Position numbers and translations under genes: made by a program. From Streptococcus mitis (GTDB lineage: Bacteria > Bacillota > Bacilli > Lactobacillales > Streptococcaceae), in the NCBI RefSeq assembly GCF_009496285.1, contig NZ_WIJK01000025.1, positions 1-32,580 on the forward strand: a stretch of DNA of 32,580 nucleotides. Reading direction: 5' to 3'. Position 1 is the first letter of the stretch. Every line of letters begins with the position of its first letter. The notes under the pieces were generated by a model. That model saw only the letters and a program-made list of their open reading frames with translations. It did not search any database and was not told where the DNA came from. Below, in pieces: positions 8,489 through 15,002 of the stretch.

Positions 8489-9769
8489 TTGTTTAAGAAA
8501 TATAAAGATATTCTCAACATAGCCCTGCCAGCCATGGGTGAAAATTTCTTGCAGATGCTCATGGGGATGGTAGATAGCTATCTGGTGGCACATCTGGGCT
8601 TAATCGCCATTTCGGGTGTGTCTGTAGCGGGCAATATTATCACCATTTACCAAGCGATTTTTATTGCTTTGGGAGCGGCTATTTCCAGTGTCATTTCCAA
8701 AAGTTTGGGACAGAAAGATCAATCTAGACTAGCCTATCATGTGACAGAAGCACTTAAGATTACCCTACTACTGAGTTTAGTTTTAGGGGGCTTGTCCATC
8801 TTTGCAGGACGAGAGATGATTGGCCTTTTAGGAACAGAAGCGTCTGTAGCTGAGAGTGGTGGACTATACCTAGCTTTGGTCGGTGGGACAATCGTTCTCC
8901 TGGGCTTGATGACTAGTCTAGGAGCCTTGATTCGCGCCACCCATAATCCGCGCCTTCCACTTTATGTTAGTTTTTTATCCAATGCTTTAAATATTGTTTT
9001 TTCAAGTCTAGCTATTTTTGTACTTGATATGGGGATAGCTGGTGTTGCTTGGGGGACCATTCTATCTCGTTTGATCGGGGTTGTGATTTTGTGGTCACAA
9101 TTAAAACTTCCATATACGAGACCAAATTTTGGACTAGACAAAGACTTGCTGACCTTGGCTTTACCTGCAGCGGGAGAACGTCTCATGATGCGAGCTGGAG
9201 ATGTGGTCATTATTGCCTTGGTTGTTTCTTTCGGAACTGAGGCAGTCGCAGGAAATGCAATCGGTGAAGTCTTGACTCAGTTTAACTATATGCCAGCCTT
9301 TGGTGTCGCTACAGCAACAGTCATGCAGGTGGCTCGAGCAGTTGGAGAAGATGATTGGGAAAGGGTAGACAACTTAAGTAAGCAAACTTTTTGGCTTTCC
9401 CTCTTTCTTATGTTGCCCTTAACACTCAGTATCTATGCTCTCGGAACGCCCCTAAGTCACCTCTACACTAGTGATTCTGTGGCTATTGAAGCAAGTGTTC
9501 TAGTGACTCTTTTCTCTCTACTAGGGACTCCTATGACGACGGGAACAGTCATTTATACAGCTGTCTGGCAGGGTTTGGGAAATGCACGCCTCCCCTTTTA
9601 TGCGACAAGTATCGGAATGTGGTGTATCCGTATCGGAACAGGGTATCTGATGGGAATTGTTCTTGGTTGGGGCTTGCCTGGCATTTGGGCAGGAACGCTT
9701 TTGGATAATGGTTTTCGCTGGTTCTTCCTACACTATCGTTATAAGCAATATATCTCTTTGAAAGGATGA
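8489..9769 (+). CDS. MATE-family efflux transporter
   Basis: Predicted multidrug/toxin or metabolite exporter driven by a Na+ or H+ gradient, in the cytoplasmic membrane. The 426 residues carry about 12 hydrophobic spans in the two-bundle MATE pattern. The first bundle starts DILNIALPAMGENFLQMLMG and the second LLTLALPAAGERLMMRAGD (about 213-231), the expected internal repeat with the conserved P-x-x-G-E helix start in both halves. The start is TTG at 8489, chosen because AGGAGGAAGGA ends just upstream and no in-frame ATG fits. The downstream HAD phosphatase begins 3 bp after the stop, so the pair is coupled. Substrate cannot be told; it is not obviously DinF, which sits elsewhere in pneumococcus (from memory). 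Confidence 0.9.
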   Translation: MFKKYKDILNIALPAMGENFLQMLMGMVDSYLVAHLGLIAISGVSVAGNIITIYQAIFIALGAAISSVISKSLGQKDQSRLAYHVTEALKITLLLSLVLGGLSIFAGREMIGLLGTEASVAESGGLYLALVGGTIVLLGLMTSLGALIRATHNPRLPLYVSFLSNALNIVFSSLAIFVLDMGIAGVAWGTILSRLIGVVILWSQLKLPYTRPNFGLDKDLLTLALPAAGERLMMRAGDVVIIALVVSFGTEAVAGNAIGEVLTQFNYMPAFGVATATVMQVARAVGEDDWERVDNLSKQTFWLSLFLMLPLTLSIYALGTPLSHLYTSDSVAIEASVLVTLFSLLGTPMTTGTVIYTAVWQGLGNARLPFYATSIGMWCIRIGTGYLMGIVLGWGLPGIWAGTLLDNGFRWFFLHYRYKQYISLKG

Positions 9770-9772
9770 CAT

Positions 9773-10387
9773 ATGAAAAAAAATGGATTTATCTGGGATT
9801 TAGATGGGACCTTGTTGGATTCTTATGAGGCTATTTTAGCAGGAATCGAAGAGACTTTTGCCCAGTTTGACATTCCTTATGATAAGGCTGAGGTTCGTGC
9901 CTTTATTCTACAAACTTCCGTTCAAGATCTGTTGGAAAAGGTGGGAGAAGAAAGAGGCTTGGATGCAGATATGCTCAATCAGGTTCGTGCTCAGAGTTTG
10001 GCTGAGAATAATGCTCAAGTGGTTCTGATGCCAGGGGCGCGTGAAATCTTAGCTTGGGCAGATCAGCAAGGGATTGAGCAGTTTGTTTATACCCATAAAG
10101 GGGACAATGCTTTTACAATTTTGGAGAATTTGGGTTTGGCCCACTATTTCATAGAAATTTTAACTAATCAAAGTGGCTTTGCTCGGAAGCCTAGTCCAGA
10201 AGCTGCGATTTATCTTTTAGATAAGTATGGATTAAATCCTCAGCAGACTTATTATATCGGCGATCGGACTTTGGATATAGAATTTGCCCAAAATAGTGGG
10301 ATTCAGAGTATTAATTTTCTTACCTCTCCTGCAACTTGTAATCAACAGATAGAGCATTTAGAGGATATTAGCTCACTTTCCTTCTAG
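9773..10387 (+). CDS. HAD-superfamily phosphatase (phosphoglycolate phosphatase-like)
   Basis: Cytosolic phosphomonoesterase of the HAD superfamily, acting on an unknown small phosphorylated metabolite. Motif I is FIWDLDGTLLDS (Asp9 and Asp11). A helical cap follows (about 15-85). Motif II is the threonine in FVYTHKG (about 105), motif III the lysine in FARKPSPEA (about 142), and motif IV is YYIGDRTLDIEFA (about 160). All catalytic residues are present, and the 204-residue length suits the PGP/beta-PGM-like subgroup. It starts 3 bp after the MATE exporter stop with AAAGGATG as binding site, so both are made from one transcript. A terminator follows at 10487. Confidence 0.9.
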   Translation: MKKNGFIWDLDGTLLDSYEAILAGIEETFAQFDIPYDKAEVRAFILQTSVQDLLEKVGEERGLDADMLNQVRAQSLAENNAQVVLMPGAREILAWADQQGIEQFVYTHKGDNAFTILENLGLAHYFIEILTNQSGFARKPSPEAAIYLLDKYGLNPQQTYYIGDRTLDIEFAQNSGIQSINFLTSPATCNQQIEHLEDISSLSF

Positions 10388-10449
10388 AATTTTCTTCAAG
10401 AAGAATGTGTCAGCCTGATGACAAGAAACTAACAAACTATTTCAGGTAA

Positions 10450-10528
10450 TGTGATTTGTTACAAGGAATGTACAGTTCTGTTAAATAGCCCCAAAAGGGC
10501 TTTTTTTCTATTTTCTTTGTGTTATGAT
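10450..10528 (+). promoter_or_regulatory. Promoter of the LysM gene with a cluster of WalR-like half-sites
   Basis: TGTTATGAT (10520-10528) is an extended -10, and AAGGAG lies 8 nt before the start codon. Upstream, TGTGA (10450), TGTTA (10457), TGTAC (10469) and TGTTA (10479) resemble WalR half-sites (TGTNA), but their spacings of 7, 12 and 10 nt differ from the canonical 11. The homologous pneumococcal LysM gene is, from memory, in the WalRK regulon. The promoter is moderately supported, the WalR site only suggested. Confidence 0.45.
10487..10508 (+). terminator. Intrinsic terminator of the MATE-HAD operon
   Basis: AGCCC (10487-10491), a 5-nt loop and GGGCT (10497-10501) are followed by seven T. 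The stem is short but GC-rich. It lies between the HAD gene and the LysM gene promoter. Confidence 0.8.
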
Positions 10529-10563
10529 AGACAGGTACTACATTTGAAAAGGAGTTTGATAGT

Positions 10564-11658
10564 ATGAAGAAAAGAATTATTTTAGCATCAACAGTAGCCT
10601 TGTCCTTTGCCCCTGTATTGGCAACTCAAGCAGAAGAACTAGTATGGACAGCACGTAGTGTTGAGCAAATTCAAAACGATGTTACTAAGAATGAGAATAA
10701 AACAAGCTATACGATTCAGTATGGTGATACCTTAAGTACCATTGCTGAAGCTTTGGGAGTGGATGTGACCGTTCTTGCTAACTTGAACAAGATCAGCAAT
10801 ATTGATCTGATTTTCCCTGAGACAGTCCTTACAACAACTGTTAATGATGAGGAAGAAGTGACAGAAGTTGAAATTCAAACCCCTGATACAGTTCAAGGTG
10901 GCGAAGGAACAACTGCTACAGCAGATTTGACAACCAACCAAGTCACTATAGATGACCAAACTGTACAGGTTGAAGATTTAACTCAACCAGTTGAAGAAAC
11001 AGAGGCTCAAGTTGAGGCAGTAGCACCACAAGCGACTGAAGAAGCAGTAGCAAAAACTACAACAGAAGCATCAGCACCAGTAGCAGAACCTGTTACAGAA
11101 ACTATGGCAGAAGTTTTAGCACCAGTAGAAGAAGCAGTAGCAGAAACACCTGTAGTGGAAGAAACTACTACAACAGAAGCCCCTGTTACAGAAACTGTAG
11201 CAGAGACTCAATCAACACCATCAACTTACCAAGCTGAAGCAAGCCAAGGTTCATCAGCGACTTATGCAGCCCCAGCAGCTCCTGACTATGCAGGACTTGC
11301 TGCAGCAAAATCAGAGAATGCAGGACTTCAACCACAAACAGCTGCTTTTAAAGAAGAGATTGCCAACTTGTTCGGCATTACATCCTTTAGTGGTTACCGT
11401 CCAGGAGATAGCGGAGACCACGGAAAAGGCCTTGCCATTGACTTTATGGTTCCAGTAAGCTCAGCTCTTGGAGACCAAATTGCAGATTATGCGATCCAGA
11501 ACATGGCGACCCGTGGAATTAACTATATCATTTGGAAACAACGTTTCTATGCACCATACGATAGCAAATATGGACCAGCCTACACTTGGAATCCAATGCC
11601 AGACCGTGGTAGTATCACAGAAAACCACTATGACCACGTTCACGTATCGATGAACTAA
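10564..11658 (+). CDS. Secreted LysM protein with C-terminal peptidase-like (VanY/VldE-type) domain
   Basis: Predicted exported peptidoglycan-associated protein of the WalR-regulated LysM type. A signal peptide (residues 1-23, cleavage after THE-like ATQA) precedes one LysM domain at about 48-91 (YTIQYGDTLSTIAEALGVDV). Residues about 100-225 are a low-complexity Glu/Thr/Ala/Pro/Val linker (repeats such as EAVAETP, APVTETVAET), likely extended across the wall. The C-terminal domain (about 255-364) contains SFSGYRPGDSGDHGKGLAIDF and ends ENHYDHVHVSMN. The H-x(6)-D and YDHVHVS signatures resemble zinc-binding residues of LAS/VanY-like peptidases, so it may cut wall peptides, but activity is unproven. 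It is monocistronic, flanked by terminators. The start is supported by AAGGAG. Confidence 0.85.
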   Translation: MKKRIILASTVALSFAPVLATQAEELVWTARSVEQIQNDVTKNENKTSYTIQYGDTLSTIAEALGVDVTVLANLNKISNIDLIFPETVLTTTVNDEEEVTEVEIQTPDTVQGGEGTTATADLTTNQVTIDDQTVQVEDLTQPVEETEAQVEAVAPQATEEAVAKTTTEASAPVAEPVTETMAEVLAPVEEAVAETPVVEETTTTEAPVTETVAETQSTPSTYQAEASQGSSATYAAPAAPDYAGLAAAKSENAGLQPQTAAFKEEIANLFGITSFSGYRPGDSGDHGKGLAIDFMVPVSSALGDQIADYAIQNMATRGINYIIWKQRFYAPYDSKYGPAYTWNPMPDRGSITENHYDHVHVSMN

Positions 11659-11664
11659 GAATAA

Positions 11665-11701
11665 TAAGAGGTTGGGAACTTGAGTTTCCGCTTCTTTTTT
11701 T
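11665..11701 (+). terminator. Probable terminator of the LysM gene
   Basis: AAGAGGTTGGGAA and TTTCCGCTTCTT form an imperfect stem with wobble pairs, followed by a run of T. It starts 7 bp after the stop codon. Confidence 0.55.
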
Positions 11702-11808
11702 ATTTTCAAACTCTTAGATAGCGTAAATAAACTCCAGGCATAAAATAGAAAAACATAGCCTTGAGGGATTGTGACTAGGAGACTAATTTAACGGAGTAAG
11801 CAAAAGAC

Positions 11809-11863
11809 TTGCAAAGTCAATTTATTTGTATTACACTTGATAAGTCAATAATTGATAAATCAA
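11809..11863 (+). promoter_or_regulatory. marR promoter with three related operator-like repeats
   Basis: TTGCAA (11809-11814) and TACACT (11832-11837) are 17 bp apart. Three related imperfect palindromes occur: TTGCAAAGTCAA (11809-11820, over the -35), TTGATAAGTCAA (11837-11848) and TTGATAAATCAA (11852-11863), the last two just downstream of the -10. The arrangement suits autorepression by the MarR protein encoded 28 bp further on. Repeats are seen directly; the regulator assignment is inference. Confidence 0.65.
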
Positions 11864-11891
11864 ATGTTTGTAAAAGGAGAAAATACTAAAA

Positions 11892-12308
11892 ATGCATGAA
11901 TTACTGTACCAGCTCCATTTAACAGATCAGACCATCACTCAACTTTTTGAGAAACAATTGGGAATTAGTTTGACCCGCTATCAAATCCTGCAATTTTTAC
12001 TGCAACAGTCACCCTGTAACCAGATTGCCGTTCAGGAGAAGTTGCAGATTGACCAGGCAGCCTTGACCCGTCATTTTAAGATACTGGAGTCAGAGGGCTA
12101 TGTCAGTCGCAATCGGAATCCAATCAATCAGCGAGAAGTCTTAGTTGAATTAACCCAAGAAGCCAAGAATCAACTCTTGGTCAATCCGCCTAAACATCAC
12201 TTGCGAGTGAAGGAGCAGATGGAGAACATCTTATCCTCTACTGAGCAGCAAGACCTGACAGCTTTGTTGACAAAACTAGTATCAGGATTAGAAAAAATAG
12301 AATTTTAA
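11892..12308 (+). CDS. MarR-family transcriptional regulator
   Basis: Small dimeric winged-helix regulator, 138 aa. The DNA-binding part spans about residues 25-100: helix-turn-helix NQIAVQEKLQIDQAALTRHF with recognition helix DQAALTRHFKILESEGYV, and the wing SRNRNPINQREVLVELT. N- and C-terminal helices should form the dimer interface. AAAGGAGA lies 11 nt before the start. It is followed 10 bp later by a DUF1304 membrane protein, its only operon partner and likely regulated target. Three palindrome-like repeats in its promoter suggest autoregulation. The ligand is unknown. Confidence 0.9.
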   Translation: MHELLYQLHLTDQTITQLFEKQLGISLTRYQILQFLLQQSPCNQIAVQEKLQIDQAALTRHFKILESEGYVSRNRNPINQREVLVELTQEAKNQLLVNPPKHHLRVKEQMENILSSTEQQDLTALLTKLVSGLEKIEF

Positions 12309-12318
12309 GGAGAAAACG

Positions 12319-12681
12319 ATGTCAATCATTACTACTATTTTAGCAACTATTGTTGCCCTCGAACATTTTTATATCTTTTATTTGGAGAGTATGGTAACCC
12401 AATCAGACGCAACTAGCCGAGTCTTTAATATGGAAATGGAAGAGTTGACTCGACCATCTGTAACCTCACTTTTCAAAAACCAAGGAATTTATAATGCCTT
12501 GATTGGGGTATTTCTTATTTACGGAATTTATTTCTCACATAGCTTAGAAATCGTAACAATCTTTGTTTTATTTGTCATAGGAGCAGCGACTTATGGTGCC
12601 TTAACAGCAGATAAAAAAATCATTCTCAAGCAAGGTGGACCAGCAATCCTAGCACTCTTGAGTATCCTTTTCTTGAAATAA
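12319..12681 (+). CDS. DUF1304-family small membrane protein
   Basis: Predicted integral membrane protein of 120 residues with four hydrophobic helices: TTILATIVALEHFYIFYLES (about 5-24), a central span near 58-74 (YNALIGVFLIYGIYF), one near 79-98 (IVTIFVLFVIGAATYGALT) and the C-terminal AILALLSILFL. The early EHFYIFYLE and the RVFNM and FKNQGIYNALIG motifs are typical of DUF1304. The molecular function of the family is unknown. AAGGAGA precedes the start, and the gene is 10 bp after marR, so it is probably the target of that regulator, for example in stress or envelope response. No signs of damage. Confidence 0.85.
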   Translation: MSIITTILATIVALEHFYIFYLESMVTQSDATSRVFNMEMEELTRPSVTSLFKNQGIYNALIGVFLIYGIYFSHSLEIVTIFVLFVIGAATYGALTADKKIILKQGGPAILALLSILFLK

Positions 12682-12752
12682 AAAGAGGAGGTGGAAAAAA
12701 TATTGGATTTAAGAATCCATTATTATAAATCCTTATGCTTGATAAATTAAAT

Positions 12753-12840
12753 AAAAAAAGCGGACAAGATAGAATTCTGAGTATCAGAAACAAGTATGGT
12801 TCGCTTTTTTATTTACGATTAGACTTTTATACGAATTTTT
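12753..12840 (-). repeat. Degenerate copy of a MITE-like intergenic repeat
   Basis: Read on the minus strand this stretch runs AAAAGTCTAATCGTAAAT, AAAAAGCGAA and CTCAGAATTCTATCTTGT, closely matching the interior of the element at 31705-31860 (AAAAGTCTAACCTTAAAT, AAAAAGCGAA, CTCAGAATTCTGTCTTGT). The element's terminal AGTCTGGGACAAAA is not preserved here. AAAAAAGCG and CGCTTTTTT form the base of a hairpin that probably terminates the marR operon. Confidence 0.75.
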
Positions 12841-12968
12841 GTTTTTAAGTTGGTTCACTTCAGTGTGGTTAAGGAAGTGCTGTTTGTAAATTTTTTAAAA
12901 CTAATGGAAATGCGTGGTCATGTTATTCAAGACTACTTCTTTACTATTAAAGTTTATTTGGATAATAC

Positions 12969-12997
12969 TTGACAAAAGTGAATGTTCATACTATAAT
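12969..12997 (+). promoter_or_regulatory. Consensus promoter of the lic-like operon
   Basis: TTGACA (12969-12974), 17 bp, TATAAT (12992-12997): a perfect sigma-70-type promoter, the best in the window. The spacer holds TGAATGTTCA (12979-12988), whose TGAA/TTCA arms could be an operator. A start this strong suggests constitutive expression or tight repression, perhaps by the winged-helix domain of the first gene. Confidence 0.85.
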
Positions 12998-13036
12998 CTT
13001 TTTTAAACAAGCATTGAACAAAAAGAGGTTATCAAT

Positions 13037-14815
13037 ATGATTTCAGAAAAACAATTTAAACTACTGTCTTTTTTGCAAGAGCATCCACAAGAGGAGTTTA
13101 CACAAAGACAGTTAGCGGAACAGTTGGAAGTTTCTTTAGGAACAATTAATTCCCTGCTTAAAGAAATGAAAGAAGCTAATTGGATTGATCAAGAAGGTCA
13201 CCTATCTGAGTTAGGAAAAGAAGCTTTAGAGCCTTATCGAGTACAAAATGCAGTGATTATGGCTGCAGGAATGAGTAGTCGATTTGCACCATTGTCTTAC
13301 GAAGTACCAAAAGGATTGTTAAAAGTCAAAGGGGAACGCCTGATTGAAAGGGAAATTGAACAACTACAGGAAGCAGGTATAGAAGATATTACGGTTATTG
13401 TAGGTTATTTACAAGAAAAAATGTTTTACCTTGCTGAAAAATATGGTGTAAAAATCGTTGTCAATAATGATTACTATAAATACAATAACTGTTCTTCATT
13501 AATGTTGGTTAGAGATCAACTATCAAATACTTATATTTGTTCATCGGACAATTATTTTGCCGAAAATCCATTTGAGAAGTATATTTATAGGGGCTACTAT
13601 TCAACAATATTTGTGGAAGGCGAGACAGACGAATATTGTGCTACCGAAGACTCCAACAACATGATTGTTGACATACAGATTGGTGGTAAAGACACTTGGG
13701 CTATGGTGGGACATGTGTATTTTGACCGTGCCTTTAGTGAAAAATTCGTAAAAATTTTAGAAACTGAGTTTAAACACGAGCCCTATAAAGAACAGCTCTG
13801 GGAAGATTACTATACCCGTAATGTTCATGAATTGCATCTAGAAGCTCGTCATTATTCAGCGGATATTGTTAAAGAATTTGATTCCTTAGATGAGTTGCGT
13901 CAATTTGATGACCGCTACTTGATGAATTCTAATTCTGAGATTATTGATAACATCTGCAAGACCTTGAATTGTGATGCTTCGGATATTGTTCATATTAAAC
14001 CACTCAAAGATGGTTTGACCAATACATCCTTTAGCTTTGATTGTCTTGATAAAAAATATGTTTATCGTCATCCTGGAAGAGGAACTGAAAAATATATCAA
14101 CAGATCAAGTGAAGCGGCTTCTATGGAAATTGCAGCAAAACTGCAAATAGACAGAACATTTGTTGCAATGGATAAAAACGAAGGGTGGAAGATTTCAGAA
14201 TTTATCCCTAACGCTAGACCGCTTGATTATGATAATTGGGATCATGTAGAAAAAGCTATGGGGCTCTTGAGAAAACTACATCAGTCTGGAGAGAAGACAA
14301 CTCATAATTTTGATTTATTTGTAGGAATTGATGATTTTAGAGAAAAATTGAAGGCTAGCAATCGTTTTGAGTTTGATGGACTTGATGAACTCGATAAAAA
14401 CATTTCAACTATTAGAGAATTTTTAAAACAGGATGACACTGAGAGAGTTTTATGTCATGGAGATTCCTATAGTCCTAATTTTCTCCTAAACGAACAAGAG
14501 GAGATGAGTCTGATTGATTGGGAGTATTCTGGTATGGGGGACCCTGCAGGGGATTTAGGTACCTTCATTGGTTGTTCGAATTATACTGTTGAACAAGCTG
14601 AGAAAGTACTTGAGATTTACTTGCAAGAAGTTCCAGATACAAAAACGAGACGTCATTATTTAGCCTATGTGGCAGTGACATCTTATTATTGGTTCTTGTG
14701 GGCCTTATTCCAAGAGAGTGTTGGAAAACCTGTGGGAGAATTTCTTTATACTTGGTATCGATTTACCAGACAATACGGACAACTTTCATTAGAGTTATAT
14801 CTAGGAGAAAAATAA
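13037..14815 (+). CDS. Fusion: winged helix + LicC-like cytidylyltransferase + LicA-like choline kinase
   Basis: 592 residues in three parts. Residues 1-65 are a winged helix (FTQRQLAEQLEVSLGTINSL), predicted to bind DNA. Residues 70-295 are a LicC-type nucleotidyltransferase: the CTP/Mg loop is MAAGMSSRFAPLSYEVPKG (75-93), VIVGYLQEKM follows, and SSDNY is at 169-173. Residues 305-592 are a LicA-like choline/ethanolamine kinase with LKDGLTNTSF (323-332), catalytic HGDSYSPN (474-481) and metal-binding DWEYSGMGDP (494-503). All catalytic signatures are intact, so it could phosphorylate an amino alcohol and activate it as a CDP derivative, while sensing state through the HTH. LicC-LicA fusions are known in Treponema. 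The next two genes encode a small membrane protein and an NCS1 permease. Choline as the substrate is inference; a tyrosine (Y200) seems to stand where I recall pneumococcal LicC having its choline-contacting tryptophan. Confidence 0.88.
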   Translation: MISEKQFKLLSFLQEHPQEEFTQRQLAEQLEVSLGTINSLLKEMKEANWIDQEGHLSELGKEALEPYRVQNAVIMAAGMSSRFAPLSYEVPKGLLKVKGERLIEREIEQLQEAGIEDITVIVGYLQEKMFYLAEKYGVKIVVNNDYYKYNNCSSLMLVRDQLSNTYICSSDNYFAENPFEKYIYRGYYSTIFVEGETDEYCATEDSNNMIVDIQIGGKDTWAMVGHVYFDRAFSEKFVKILETEFKHEPYKEQLWEDYYTRNVHELHLEARHYSADIVKEFDSLDELRQFDDRYLMNSNSEIIDNICKTLNCDASDIVHIKPLKDGLTNTSFSFDCLDKKYVYRHPGRGTEKYINRSSEAASMEIAAKLQIDRTFVAMDKNEGWKISEFIPNARPLDYDNWDHVEKAMGLLRKLHQSGEKTTHNFDLFVGIDDFREKLKASNRFEFDGLDELDKNISTIREFLKQDDTERVLCHGDSYSPNFLLNEQEEMSLIDWEYSGMGDPAGDLGTFIGCSNYTVEQAEKVLEIYLQEVPDTKTRRHYLAYVAVTSYYWFLWALFQESVGKPVGEFLYTWYRFTRQYGQLSLELYLGEK

Positions 14816-14816
14816 G

Positions 14817-15002
14817 ATGAAATCTGTATCTGAAATTGAACAATTGGTAGCAGATGAAACGAAACGAAGACTGGAAGAAATGGAATCTCCAGACTATGAT
14901 TTTGCGCAACCATTCTTAAAAAAAGATTTTGCTTTGATTGGTGTTATCATTGGAATTAATCTAATCTTGATTATCTTGGCTATGACAGGAGGAATTAAAT
15001 AA
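14817..15002 (+). CDS. Small single-span membrane protein, putative permease partner
   Basis: 61 residues: an acidic, charged helix (SEIEQLVADETKRRLEEME, about 4-22), a short linker DYDFAQPFLKKDF, and one transmembrane helix (ALIGVIIGINLILIILAMTG, about 39-58). It starts 1 bp after the stop of the kinase fusion, and its stop overlaps the start of the permease (TAATG), so translation of the three is coupled. I do not recognise a named family. Position and topology suggest a small accessory subunit of the permease or a tether for the cytosolic enzyme at the membrane; both are inference. Too conserved in arrangement to be chance, but function is unknown. Confidence 0.8.
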   Translation: MKSVSEIEQLVADETKRRLEEMESPDYDFAQPFLKKDFALIGVIIGINLILIILAMTGGIK

